From Candidatus Kaistia colombiensis (lineage in GTDB: Bacteria > Pseudomonadota > Alphaproteobacteria > Rhizobiales > Kaistiaceae), in the NCBI GenBank assembly GCA_029203105.1, contig CP119318.1, positions 1,440,501 to 1,504,500 on the forward strand: a stretch of 64,000 nt of DNA. Direction: 5' to 3'. Shown in pieces: positions 7,775 through 16,446 of this stretch. The position numbers and the translations under genes are program-made. Under the pieces are notes generated by a model. The model saw only the letters and a list, made by a program, of their open reading frames with translations, ran no database searches and was not told the origin of the DNA. Each line of letters begins with the position of its first letter. Within the stretch, counting starts at the first letter, position 1.

Positions 7775-8422
7775 TCAGCTGCGAAAAATGCCCTTGAGAA
7801 ACAGATCCTCGAGCGTCCGCGTCGCCGTCGTGAAATGACGGTTGTCGTCGGTCTCGTTGCCGAGCATGGCCCGAACCTGAACGTCGAAATCCGCGTAATG
7901 CTGTGTCGTTGCCCAGATCATGAAAAGCAGGTGGTACGGATCGACCGGCGCCATGCGTCCTTCGTCGATCCAGCGCCGGATCACGTCCGTCTTGCTGTCG
8001 ACCAGCGTCTTCAGCCGGCTGTTGAGCACGGCGCCGATGACCGGCGCGCCCTGCAGGATCTCCATCGCGTAGAGCCGCGACGCCTTCGGGTTGTCGCGCG
8101 AGATCTCGAGCTTGCGATCGACATAGGCGCGGATCTCCGTGACCGGATCGTCGCCGTCGCCCAGCGCCTCGAGCGGTTGCAGCCACAGCTCCAGCGTCCG
8201 GCGCAGGATGGCGAGGTAGATGTCGTCCTTGCGGCGGAAATAATAGAGCAGGTTCGGCTTCGTCATGCCGGCCAGCTCGGCGATCTGGTCGACGGTCGCG
8301 CCACGCAAGCCATAGGTCGAGAAAATCTCGAGCGCCGCGTCGAGAATGCGCTCCTCGTTCTCTTCCTGGATGCGCGTCCGCTTCTTGGTCTGGCTGGCGC
8401 GCGCGGTGTTCGCAGGTGTCAT
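7775..8422 (-). CDS. rutR: RutR-like TetR-family pyrimidine-responsive regulator
   Basis: The 215-residue protein aligns well by eye with E. coli RutR along its length. The helix-turn-helix spans about residues 25-68 (QIAELAGMTKPNLLYYF), and the C-terminal RutR ligand domain keeps LEISRDNPKASRL and the motif FMIWATTQHYADF. RutR is a repressor/activator released by uracil or thymine. It sits convergent with preTA, whose promoter carries a RutR-like operator (4778-4793). No good ribosome binding site precedes the ATG, so the exact start is less certain. Confidence 0.88.
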   Translation of the reverse strand: MTPANTARASQTKKRTRIQEENEERILDAALEIFSTYGLRGATVDQIAELAGMTKPNLLYYFRRKDDIYLAILRRTLELWLQPLEALGDGDDPVTEIRAYVDRKLEISRDNPKASRLYAMEILQGAPVIGAVLNSRLKTLVDSKTDVIRRWIDEGRMAPVDPYHLLFMIWATTQHYADFDVQVRAMLGNETDDNRHFTTATRTLEDLFLKGIFRS

Positions 8423-8581
8423 GACGGTCGTCGACTTTCCCGTTGGTTCTCCATGGCGCGCCCGACCATCCGGCCCATTTGGGCCCGCTTGCGCGGCGCA
8501 TCACGACGCCGATCCGCCATCCGTTTGCGACTTTCGGTCGATTCCGGCTCGATTTCAATGGTTTCGCCGAGGGCGGGCGGC

Positions 8582-9145
8582 TCAGAAGCTCGGCGGCGTG
8601 CAGGCGGAGACCAGTTCCAGCTCCTCGTCGCCGATGTTCTTGAAGGCGTGCGGCTTGCGGCTGTCGAAGAAATAGGCGTCGCCGGGATTGAGCTCGTAGC
8701 GGGCGCCGTCGACCTCGAGCAGCATGCGGCCGCGAATGATCAGCCCGGCTTCCTCGCCCTGGTGCGACAGCATCGCCGTGCCCGATACCGCGCCCGGCTG
8801 GTAGCGCTCATGCAGCATCTGCAACGAGCGCCCCTCCAGATTGGCGCCGACCTGGCGGAACGAGATCCGGCCGCCGGCGATCTCCTTCAGCTCCGTCGCC
8901 CGGAACACCACCTGCTCGGCCGCCGGCTTCGCTTCGGCGAAGAACTCCGACAGGCTGAACGGAATGCCGGACAGGATCTGCCGCAGGCCGGAGACGGAGG
9001 GGCTCATCCGGTTCGCCTCGACCATCGATACCGTGGCGTTGGAAACCCCCGCGCGCTTGGCCAGCGCCCGCTGCGACAGGCCGTGCCGGATGCGCAATTC
9101 GCGCAGCCGGGCACCGACGTCGATATCGAAATGAGAAGCGTTCAT
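8582..9145 (-). CDS. XRE-family regulator with C-terminal cupin domain (PuuR-like)
   Basis: This 187-residue protein has an N-terminal helix-turn-helix (about residues 10-65, GLSQRALAKRAGVSNATVSM) and a C-terminal cupin (about 110-180). This is the fold of PuuR, which binds small amine or amino-acid ligands and controls their catabolism. It is divergent from the omega-aminotransferase gene, so beta-alanine, beta-aminoisobutyrate or a polyamine is a reasonable guess for its effector. The start at 9145 lies 6 bases behind a -10 box, implying a leaderless mRNA; an open frame extends upstream to 9274 but would cross that promoter. Confidence 0.85.
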   Translation of the reverse strand: MNASHFDIDVGARLRELRIRHGLSQRALAKRAGVSNATVSMVEANRMSPSVSGLRQILSGIPFSLSEFFAEAKPAAEQVVFRATELKEIAGGRISFRQVGANLEGRSLQMLHERYQPGAVSGTAMLSHQGEEAGLIIRGRMLLEVDGARYELNPGDAYFFDSRKPHAFKNIGDEELELVSACTPPSF

Positions 9146-9151
9146 GCGTTC

Positions 9152-9180
9152 ACTATAAAGAACGTTCTTAACGGCGGCAA
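9152..9180 (-). promoter_or_regulatory. Promoter of the XRE-cupin gene with palindromic operator in its spacer
   Basis: On the minus strand TTGCCG (9180-9175), a 17-base spacer and TATAGT (9157-9152) form a sigma70-type promoter. The spacer contains the perfect palindrome AAGAACGTTCTT (9158-9169), a likely autoregulatory operator. The ATG is 6 bases past the -10, so transcription would begin at or beside the start codon. Confidence 0.6.
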
Positions 9181-9184
9181 CGAA

Positions 9185-9213
9185 TTGACCGGCCGATACC
9201 CTACGGCTACGTT
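9185..9213 (+). promoter_or_regulatory. Candidate promoter of the aminotransferase gene
   Basis: TTGACC (9185-9190), a 17-base spacer and TACGTT (9208-9213) form a weak sigma70-type promoter facing the aminotransferase. It lies about 15 bases from the palindromic operator of the divergent XRE-cupin gene, so one regulator could control both directions. Confidence 0.4.
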
Positions 9214-9267
9214 CATAAAAATGACCGGCCCCGTCTGCAAAGCGGCCGCATGAGGACCCCCGAAAAA

Positions 9268-10592
9268 ATGACAAGCGCGCAGTACTCGAACAATCTCGAA
9301 GCCTTCTGGATGCCGTTCACGGCGAACCGCCAGTTCAAGCAGAACCCGCGCATGCTGGTCGGCGCCAAGGACATGCACTACACCTCGGCGGATGGGCGCC
9401 AGATCCTCGACGGCACCGCGGGTCTCTGGTGCGTCAATGCCGGCCACGGCCGTCCGAAGATCGTCGAGGCGGTGTCGAAGCAGGTCGCCGAACTCGACTA
9501 TGCGCCGGCCTTCCAGATGGGCCACCCCAAGGCGTTCGAGCTGGCTGCCCGCCTGTCGGCGATGATGCCGAAGCCGCTCGACCATGTCTTCTTCACCAAT
9601 TCGGGCTCGGAATCCGTCGACACGGCGCTGAAGATCGCGCTCGCCTATCATCGCGCCAAGGGCAACGGCACCAAGTTCCGCCTGCTCGGCCGTGAGCGCG
9701 GCTATCACGGCGTCGGCTTCGGCGGCATTTCCGTCGGCGGCATCTCCGGCAACCGCAAGACCTTCGGCACCATGCTGACCGGCGTCGATCACATCCGTCA
9801 CACGCATGACCTCGCGCACAACGCCTTCACGCGCGGCCAGCCGGAATATGGCGCCGACTTCGCCGACGACCTGGAGAAGGTCGATCGCGCTGCATGACGC
9901 GTCCAACATCGCAGCCGCTGATCGTCGAGCCGGTCGCCTGCTCGACCGGCGTCCTGGTGCCGCCGAAGGGCTATCTCAAGCGCCTGCGCGAGATCTGCGA
10001 CAAGCACGACATCCTGCTGATCTTCGACGAGGTCATCACCGGCTTCGGCCGGCTTGGCACGCCGTTCGCCGTCGATTATTTCGACGTCATCCCGGATCTG
10101 GTCACCACCGCCAAGGGCCTGACTAGCGGCGTGGTTCCGATGGGCGCCGTCTTCGCTTCCAGCAAGATCTACGAAGCCTTCATGAATGCGCCGGAGAACA
10201 CGATCGAGCTGTTCCACGGCTACACCTATTCGGCCCATCCGGTCGCCTGCGCCGCAGCGCTCGCAACCCTCGATGTCTATGCCGAGGAAGGCCTGCTGAC
10301 CCGTGTCGCCGAAATCGCCGATTACTGGGAAGATGCGCTGCACAGCATGAAGGGCCTGCCGCATGTCATCGACATTCGCAATCTCGGCCTGATCGGCGCC
10401 ATCGAGCTCGAACCGATTGCCGGCGCACCGACGAAACGCGCTTTTCAGGCTTTCCTGAAGGCGTATGAAAGCAATCTATTGATCCGGACGACCGGCGACA
10501 TCATTGCGCTGTCGCCGCCGCTGATCATCGAGAAGAGCCAGATCGACGAAATCTTCGGCACGCTTGCGAACGTGCTGAAGCAAATCGACTGA
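9268..10592 (+). pseudogene. aptA: Omega-amino acid:pyruvate aminotransferase, reading frame broken by two single-base insertions
   Basis: The product would be a class-III PLP aminotransferase converting beta-alanine or beta-aminoisobutyrate to the semialdehyde, the step between ureidopropionase and MmsA. The first frame runs to a stop at 9895-9897 and covers the N-terminal half (NLEAFWMPFTANR, HVFFTNSGSESVDTAL). The C-terminal half resumes in another frame from about 9918 (IFDEVITGFGRLG, then TTAKGLTSG with the PLP lysine). Removing one G near 9883-9889 and one at 9917 restores continuous family sequence (LHDASNIAALIVEPVA). Everything else looks intact, so sequence error is likelier than decay. 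The start could also be 9250. Confidence 0.8.
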
Positions 10593-10609
10593 AGGCTCGG
10601 GAGGAAGTT

Positions 10610-12118
10610 ATGGACGCGATCAGCTTGAACACGATCCCCAACCTGGTTGACGGCAAGCCGTCGCCTTCGACGTCGACGCGCAGCCAGCCGGTCTACAATC
10701 CGGCAACCGGCGAGCCGTCCGCAACGCTGCCGCTTTCGACCGCGGCCGAACTCGACGCCGCCGTCGCCTCGGCCAAGGCGGCGTTTCCGGCCTGGGCCGA
10801 CACGCCGCCGATGAAGCGCGCGCGTGTGATGTTCCGCTTCAAGGATCTCCTGGAGCAGAACGCCGACCGCATCGCCCGTGCGATCTCTGCCGAACACGGC
10901 AAGACGCATGACGATGCGCTCGGCGAGGTGCAGCGCGGCCTCGAAGTCGTCGAGTTCGCCTGCGGCATCCCACATCTGCTGAAGGGCGAATATTCGAAGA
11001 ATGTCGGCCCGGCGATCGACACCTATTCCGACCGCCAGGCGCTCGGCGTCGTTGCCGGCATCACGCCGTTCAACTTCCCCTGCATGGTGCCGCTCTGGAT
11101 GTATCCGGTGGCGATCGCCTGCGGCAACACCTTCATCCTGAAGCCGTCGGAACGCGATCCGGGCGCGGCGATGCTCGTGGCGGAACTGCTGCATGAGGCG
11201 GGCTTGCCCGCCGGCGTGCTCAACGTCGTGCATGGCGACAAGGAGGTCGTCGACGCGATCCTGCATCATCCCGACATCAAGGCGGTGTCCTTTGTCGGCT
11301 CGACCCCGATCGCGCAATATGTCTACGCAACCGGCACGGCGGCCGGAAAGCGCGTGCAGGCGCTCGGCGGCGCCAAGAACCATATGGTCGTCATGCCGGA
11401 CGCCGACATGGACAAGGTCGCCGACGCGCTGATGGGCGCGGGCTACGGCTCGGCCGGCGAGCGCTGCATGGCGGTGTCGGTGGCGGTGCCCGTCGGCCAG
11501 AAGACGGCGGATGCGCTGATCGAGACGCTGGCGCCGCGCGTCCGCGCCCTGAAGATCGGCCCGGCCACCGACCGCGACGCCGAGATGGGCCCGCTGGTCA
11601 CCAAGCAGCACATGGAAAAGGTGCTCGGCTATATCGACAAGGGGGTCGCCGAGGGCGCCAAGCTGGTCGTCGACGGCCGCGGCTTCAAGCTGCAGGGCTA
11701 TGAGAACGGCTACTTCGTCGGTGGCACGCTTTTTGATGATGTGAAGAAGGACATGACGATCTACCGCGAGGAGATCTTCGGTCCCGTGCTCGCCGTGTTG
11801 CGGGCGGGCACCTATTCCGAGGCACTCGAGCTGATCAATGCCCACGAATTCGGCAATGGCACCGCGATCTTCACCCGCGACGGCGACGCGGCGCGGTCGT
11901 TCGCCGACAAGGTCGAAGCGGGCATGGTGGGCGTCAACGTGCCGATCCCGGTCCCTGTCGCCTATCATTCCTTCGGCGGCTGGAAGCGCTCGATTTTCGG
12001 TGACCACGCCATTTACGGACCGGAGGGCGTCCACTTCTATACGCGCCTGAAGACGGTGACGACGCGCTGGCCAGACGGCATCAAGTCCGGCGCGGTCTTC
12101 AACTTCCCGACGATGTGA
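10610..12118 (+). CDS. mmsA: CoA-acylating methylmalonate-semialdehyde dehydrogenase
   Basis: The 502-residue enzyme is an ALDH-fold dehydrogenase that oxidises malonate or methylmalonate semialdehyde with NAD and CoA to acetyl-CoA or propionyl-CoA. Visible landmarks are GITPFNFPCMVPLWMYP, the catalytic Cys in GSAGERCMAVS (about residue 285) and YREEIFGPV. GGGAGGAAG precedes the start, and the gene follows the aminotransferase by 17 bases, so the two are one transcription unit. In this locus it finishes both the uracil and thymine branches. Confidence 0.95.
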   Translation: MDAISLNTIPNLVDGKPSPSTSTRSQPVYNPATGEPSATLPLSTAAELDAAVASAKAAFPAWADTPPMKRARVMFRFKDLLEQNADRIARAISAEHGKTHDDALGEVQRGLEVVEFACGIPHLLKGEYSKNVGPAIDTYSDRQALGVVAGITPFNFPCMVPLWMYPVAIACGNTFILKPSERDPGAAMLVAELLHEAGLPAGVLNVVHGDKEVVDAILHHPDIKAVSFVGSTPIAQYVYATGTAAGKRVQALGGAKNHMVVMPDADMDKVADALMGAGYGSAGERCMAVSVAVPVGQKTADALIETLAPRVRALKIGPATDRDAEMGPLVTKQHMEKVLGYIDKGVAEGAKLVVDGRGFKLQGYENGYFVGGTLFDDVKKDMTIYREEIFGPVLAVLRAGTYSEALELINAHEFGNGTAIFTRDGDAARSFADKVEAGMVGVNVPIPVPVAYHSFGGWKRSIFGDHAIYGPEGVHFYTRLKTVTTRWPDGIKSGAVFNFPTM

Positions 12119-12153
12119 CGCTAAGGTGTCGTCGGGAGTAATCTCTCAAGTTT

Positions 12154-12177
12154 ACATCGCCGCTCCGGCGGCGATGT
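12154..12177. other. Perfect 10-bp hairpin between mmsA and the ureidopropionase gene
   Basis: ACATCGCCGC and its exact complement enclose the loop TCCG. No T run follows on either strand, so it is either a Rho-assisted stop, an mRNA-stabilising end for the aminotransferase-mmsA message, or a processing site. The rest of 12119-12278 shows nothing else clear. Confidence 0.5.
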
Positions 12178-12278
12178 CGTCGGCCGCGCTGCCCGCTGGT
12201 GCCGCGGATTTCTACGAGTTTTCTCCCGCCCCGGCCGGAAGAAGCGGCCGGGAGCCTTAACGACGAAAGACGACATGC

Positions 12279-13529
12279 ATGACGGCCCCGACCGACAATC
12301 TCCGTATCAATGGCGAACGCCTCTGGGACAGCTTGATGGAGATGGCCAAGGTCGGGCCGGGCATCGCCGGCGGCAATAACCGCCAGACGCTGACCGATGC
12401 CGACGCCGAGGGGCGCAGCCTGTTCCAGTCGTGGTGCGAGGCGGCGGGCATGACGCTCGGCGTCGACAAGATGGGCACGATGTTCGCGACGCGGCCGGGA
12501 GCCGATCCGGACGCGCTGCCCGTCTATGTCGGCAGCCATCTCGATACGCAGCCGACCGGCGGCAAGTATGACGGCGTGCTCGGTGTGCTGTCCGGGCTCG
12601 AGGTGATCCGCAGCCTGAACGATCTCGGCATCCGGACCAAGCATCCCGTCGTCGTCACCAACTGGACCAATGAAGAGGGCGCCCGCTTCGCCCCCGCCAT
12701 GCTCGCTTCCGGCGTCTTCGCCGGCGCGATCGCGCTCGACCACGCCTATGATCGCCGGGATCCCGAGGGCAAGAGCTTCGGCGACGAGCTGAAGCGGATC
12801 GGCTGGGTCGGCGACGAGGAAGTCGGCGCCCGCAAGATGCACGCCTATTTCGAGTATCACATCGAGCAGGGGCCGATCCTCGAGGCCGAGCAGAAGCAGA
12901 TCGGCGTCGTCACCCATTGCCAGGGCCTGTGGTGGCTCGAGGTGACGCTGACGGGGCGCGAGGCGCATACCGGCTCGACGCCGATGAACCTGCGCGTCAA
13001 CGCCGGCCTCGCCATGGCGCGCATCCTCGAAATGGTGCAGTCGGTCGCCATGGAGAACCAGCCGGGCGCCGTCGGCGGCGTCGGCCAGATGTTCTTCACG
13101 CCCAATTCCCGCAACGTGCTGCCGGGCAAGGTCGTCTTCACGATCGACATCCGCAGCCCGGATCGCGCCAAGCTCGACGGCATGCGGGCGCGGATCGAGG
13201 CCGAAGCCGCTGAGATCGCCGAGGCGCTCGGGGTCGGCTGCTCGATCGAGCCGGTCGGCCATTTCGACCCCGTCACCTTCGACCCGACGCTGGTGTCGCG
13301 CGTTAGGAGCGCCGCGGAACGGCTCGGCTACAGCCGCATGGATATCATCTCCGGCGCGGGCCATGATGCCTGCTGGGCGGCCAAGGTGGCGCCGACGACG
13401 ATGATCATGTGTCCATGCGTCGGCGGATTGTCGCATAATGAGGCCGAGGAGATCAGCCCGGAATGGGCGGCCGCCGGGGCCGACGTGCTGTTTCACGCCG
13501 TGCTGGAGACCGCCGAAATCGCCGGCTGA
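12279..13529 (+). CDS. Beta-ureidopropionase, Zn-dependent M20-family amidohydrolase
   Basis: The 416-residue enzyme belongs to the M20/M28 carbamoylase group (AmaB/HyuC/PydC). Metal ligands sit in GSHLDTQPTGGKYDG (about residue 87), TNEEGARF (about 130) and the C-terminal GGLSHNEAEE. The dimer-lid segment is around 210-330. It hydrolyses N-carbamoyl-beta-alanine and N-carbamoyl-beta-aminoisobutyrate to the beta-amino acid, CO2 and ammonia. It lies between mmsA and dihydropyrimidinase, which fixes its substrate better than sequence alone. Confidence 0.9.
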   Translation: MTAPTDNLRINGERLWDSLMEMAKVGPGIAGGNNRQTLTDADAEGRSLFQSWCEAAGMTLGVDKMGTMFATRPGADPDALPVYVGSHLDTQPTGGKYDGVLGVLSGLEVIRSLNDLGIRTKHPVVVTNWTNEEGARFAPAMLASGVFAGAIALDHAYDRRDPEGKSFGDELKRIGWVGDEEVGARKMHAYFEYHIEQGPILEAEQKQIGVVTHCQGLWWLEVTLTGREAHTGSTPMNLRVNAGLAMARILEMVQSVAMENQPGAVGGVGQMFFTPNSRNVLPGKVVFTIDIRSPDRAKLDGMRARIEAEAAEIAEALGVGCSIEPVGHFDPVTFDPTLVSRVRSAAERLGYSRMDIISGAGHDACWAAKVAPTTMIMCPCVGGLSHNEAEEISPEWAAAGADVLFHAVLETAEIAG

Positions 13530-13589
13530 GCCGGACCCTAAAAAACAATGGCTGGCAAAGTCGGCCGAGAGACCAGAGGGAATTTCACC

Positions 13590-15047
13590 ATGTCGACGGT
13601 TATCAAGGGCGGAACGATCGTAGCGGCCGACCGCAGCTACGCAGCCGACATCCTGATCGAAGGCGAGACCATCCAGGCGATCGGGCCGGATCTCGTCGGC
13701 GATACGGTCGTCGATGCGTCGGGCGCCTACATCATCCCCGGCGGCATCGATCCGCATACCCATCTCGAAATGCCCTTCATGGGCACGACGGCGGCCGAAA
13801 CCTGGGAAAGCGGCACCTTCGCCGCCCTTTCCGGCGGCACCACCACGGTGGTCGATTTCGTCATTCCGGGCGAGGCCGGCATGCTGGCGGCGCTGGAGGA
13901 ATGGGAAGGTCGCGCCACCCGCCAGGCCTCGTCCGACTATTCCTACCACATGTGCGTCACCGGCTGGTCGCAGAAGCATTTCGACGACATGGCCAAGGTG
14001 GTCGAGCGCGGCATCAACACCTTCAAGCATTTCATGGCCTACAAGGGCGCCTTGATGGTCAACGACGACGAGATGTTCGCGTCGTTCCAGCGCTGCGCGG
14101 CGCTTGGCGCGCTGCCGCTCGTGCATGCCGAGAACGGCGACATCGTCGCGGCCCTGCAGCAGAAATATATGGCCGAAGGCACCACGGGTCCGGAAGGTCA
14201 TGCCTTCTCGCGGCCGCCGGAAGTCGAGGGTGAGGCGACCAACCGCGCCATCATGATCGCCGACGCCGCCGGCGTGCCGGTCTATATCGTGCACGTCTCC
14301 TGCGAGCAGAGCCACGAGGCGATCCGCCGGGCCCGCCAGAAGGGCATGCGCGTCTATGGCGAGCCGCTGATCCAGCACCTGACGCTGGACGAAAGCGAGT
14401 ATTTCAACCGCGACTGGGATTATGCGGCCCGCCGCGTGATGTCGCCGCCATTCCGCAACAAGATCCACCAGGACAGCCTCTGGGCGGGTCTTGCGGCCGG
14501 ATCGCTGCAGGTGGTCGCCACCGACCATTGCGCCTTCACCACCGAGCAGAAGCGCTTCGGACTCGGCAATTTCGCCAAGATCCCGAATGGCACCGGCGGT
14601 GTCGAGGACCGGCTCTCCGTGCTCTGGACCAAGGGCGTCGAGACCGGCCGGCTGACGCCGAACGAGTTCGTCGCTGCGACCTCGACCAACATCGCCCAGA
14701 TCCTCAATATCTATCCGCAGAAGGGCGCGATCCTGCCCGGTTCGGATGCCGATCTCGTCGTCTGGGATCCCAAACGGTCGAAGACGATTTCGGCCGCCAA
14801 CCAGAAATCCATCATCGATTACAATGTCTTCGAGGGTTTCCAGGTCAACGGCCTGCCACGCTATACGCTGTCGCGCGGCGAGATCGTCTGGGCCGATGGG
14901 CAGAACTCGCAGCCGCAGCCCGGCCGCGGCAAGTTCATCAAGCGCAAGCCATTCCCGGCCGTCAACGCGGCGCTGTCGAAATGGAAAGAGGTCACGGCGC
15001 CACGGGCGGTAAACCGCTCACCCGAGCATATGCCGATCGGCGTTTGA
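13590..15047 (+). CDS. hydA: Dihydropyrimidinase (D-hydantoinase)
   Basis: This 485-residue cyclic amidohydrolase opens dihydrouracil or dihydrothymine to the N-carbamoyl-beta-amino acid. It shows the metal-binding GGIDPHTHLEMP (His 56 and 58), the Lys expected to be carbamylated (FMAYKGALM, about residue 152), the later His ligands (LVHAENGD, YIVHVS) and the Asp of VVATDHCAF. The start at 13590 is preceded by AGAGGGA and removes an unsupported 14-residue extension. It follows the ureidopropionase gene and precedes the transporter genes. Confidence 0.95.
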   Translation: MSTVIKGGTIVAADRSYAADILIEGETIQAIGPDLVGDTVVDASGAYIIPGGIDPHTHLEMPFMGTTAAETWESGTFAALSGGTTTVVDFVIPGEAGMLAALEEWEGRATRQASSDYSYHMCVTGWSQKHFDDMAKVVERGINTFKHFMAYKGALMVNDDEMFASFQRCAALGALPLVHAENGDIVAALQQKYMAEGTTGPEGHAFSRPPEVEGEATNRAIMIADAAGVPVYIVHVSCEQSHEAIRRARQKGMRVYGEPLIQHLTLDESEYFNRDWDYAARRVMSPPFRNKIHQDSLWAGLAAGSLQVVATDHCAFTTEQKRFGLGNFAKIPNGTGGVEDRLSVLWTKGVETGRLTPNEFVAATSTNIAQILNIYPQKGAILPGSDADLVVWDPKRSKTISAANQKSIIDYNVFEGFQVNGLPRYTLSRGEIVWADGQNSQPQPGRGKFIKRKPFPAVNAALSKWKEVTAPRAVNRSPEHMPIGV

Positions 15048-15054
15048 GGTCGGG

Positions 15055-15894
15055 ATGAGCGCCGTGTTCAAGCCTTTCGAGGATAGAGCCGACGGTCAGC
15101 CCCAAGCCGCGAACGCCGCATCCGTCATCGATATCCGTGGGCTTTCGCTCACCTTCGAGACGAATGACGGGCCGGTTCAGGCGCTGTCCAATATCGACCT
15201 GGACGTGAAGCGAGGCGAGTTCGTCTCGTTCATCGGTCCGTCCGGTTGCGGCAAGACCACGCTGTTGCGGGTGATTGCCGATCTCGAGCAGCCGACCGGC
15301 GGCTCGATCACGGTCAATGGCGTGTCGCCGGAAGAGGCGCGGCAGGCCCGTGCCTATGGCTATGTCTTTCAGGCGGCAGCGCTTTATCCCTGGCGGACCA
15401 TCGCCAGGAACGTCGCTTTGCCGCTCGAGATCATGGGGCTTTCCAAGGCCGAGCGGGAGCGGCGGATCGCCGACAATCTGGCGTTGGTAAACCTCTCCGG
15501 CTTCGAGAAGAAATATCCCTGGCAGCTTTCCGGCGGTATGCAGCAGCGCGCCTCGATCGCCCGCGCGCTCGCGGTCGAGCCGGAACTGCTTCTGATGGAC
15601 GAACCCTTTGGCGCACTTGACGAAATTGTTCGCGACCATCTGAATGAGCAGCTGCTGAAGCTCTGGGCGAAAACGCAGAAGACCGTCGTTTTCGTCACCC
15701 ACTCGATCCCCGAGGCCGTCTTCCTCTCGACCAAGATCGTCGTGATGTCGCCGCGTCCCGGCCGCGTCACCGATATCATCGATTGCGGCTTTCCCCGCGA
15801 CCGCACGCTCGACATCCGCGAGACGCCGGAATTCCTGGAAGTCGCCGCCCGCGTCCGCAACGGTCTGAGGGCAGGGCATTCCTATGAGGACTGA
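15055..15894 (+). CDS. ABC transporter ATP-binding protein, pyrimidine-locus transporter
   Basis: The 279-residue ATPase is of the nitrate/taurine/thiamine-precursor type (SsuB/TauB/ThiZ-like). It contains Walker A GPSGCGKTT (about residue 61), the signature LSGGMQQRASIARAL and Walker B ELLLMDEPFGALDE, then the switch His in VTHSIPEA. It begins 7 bases after the hydA stop, so it belongs to that operon. The two permeases and binding protein follow on the same strand beyond a cupin gene on the opposite strand. The substrate is inferred to be a pyrimidine or its reduction product. Confidence 0.9.
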   Translation: MSAVFKPFEDRADGQPQAANAASVIDIRGLSLTFETNDGPVQALSNIDLDVKRGEFVSFIGPSGCGKTTLLRVIADLEQPTGGSITVNGVSPEEARQARAYGYVFQAAALYPWRTIARNVALPLEIMGLSKAERERRIADNLALVNLSGFEKKYPWQLSGGMQQRASIARALAVEPELLLMDEPFGALDEIVRDHLNEQLLKLWAKTQKTVVFVTHSIPEAVFLSTKIVVMSPRPGRVTDIIDCGFPRDRTLDIRETPEFLEVAARVRNGLRAGHSYED

Positions 15895-15911
15895 GCTCGA
15901 CGTTTTTGCGG

Positions 15912-15940
15912 GGGGTAACACGCGCCCGGCGCGTTACCCC
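15912..15940. other. Hairpin between the convergent ATPase and cupin genes
   Basis: GGGGTAA pairs with TTACCCC around an inner CGCGCC/GGCGCG arm, with a two-base bulge. It sits in the 61-base gap between convergent stops, where a bidirectional terminator is expected. T runs are lacking, so its strength is uncertain. Confidence 0.55.
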
Positions 15941-15955
15941 TCCGTCAGCCTTTCG

Positions 15956-16378
15956 TTAGCGCGGCACCAGGCTTTCCAGCTCCGGCAGCAGGACGACGCT
16001 TTCCTGCTCGTTGGGGTCGGTGCGCGCGATGACGGCGACGCAGGGTTCGTTCCCCCGGTTGGCGGCCAGATGCGGCATGTCGGCCGGGATGTAGAACAGC
16101 TCGCCGGCCTTGACGACGACATGGCTCTCCAGCCGCTCGCCGAACCAGGTGTCGGCCTCGCCGGCGATCACGTAGATCGCCGTCTCGTGGTGCTCGTGCT
16201 TGTGGGCGCTGGCGCGACCGCCGGGCGGGATGGTCAGGAGGTTCATGCAGAGTCCGGTCGAGCCGACCGACTCCGCCGTGATCCCCTCGACATAGGTGAA
16301 GCCCTGCTTGCCGCGATAGGACTCGCTCGGACGAATGATCCGGCAGGTTCGTTCGGTCGTGCTGCTGGTCGTGCTCAT
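15956..16378 (-). CDS. Small single-domain cupin protein
   Basis: The 140-residue protein has the two cupin motifs: HKHEHHETAIYVIAGE (about residue 60) and ELFYIPADMPHLAANRG (about 100). The His/Glu set would bind a metal. A GGAGG stands before the ATG at 16378. It lies on the opposite strand inside the transporter gene group. It could be a metal-dependent isomerase or oxygenase, or a ligand-binding protein; nothing in the sequence settles this. Confidence 0.75.
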   Translation of the reverse strand: MSTTSSTTERTCRIIRPSESYRGKQGFTYVEGITAESVGSTGLCMNLLTIPPGGRASAHKHEHHETAIYVIAGEADTWFGERLESHVVVKAGELFYIPADMPHLAANRGNEPCVAVIARTDPNEQESVVLLPELESLVPR

Positions 16379-16446
16379 GCTGCCTCCGGTCGGCGTGGGA
16401 CGTCCATGGCTTGCGCCCACGGAAGATATGGGATGGGGAGGGCCGC

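Noticed and set aside
12099..14528. Minus-strand open frame of 809 residues opposite ureidopropionase and hydantoinase
   Set aside because: Its composition is that of an antisense frame and both plus-strand genes have full catalytic motifs.
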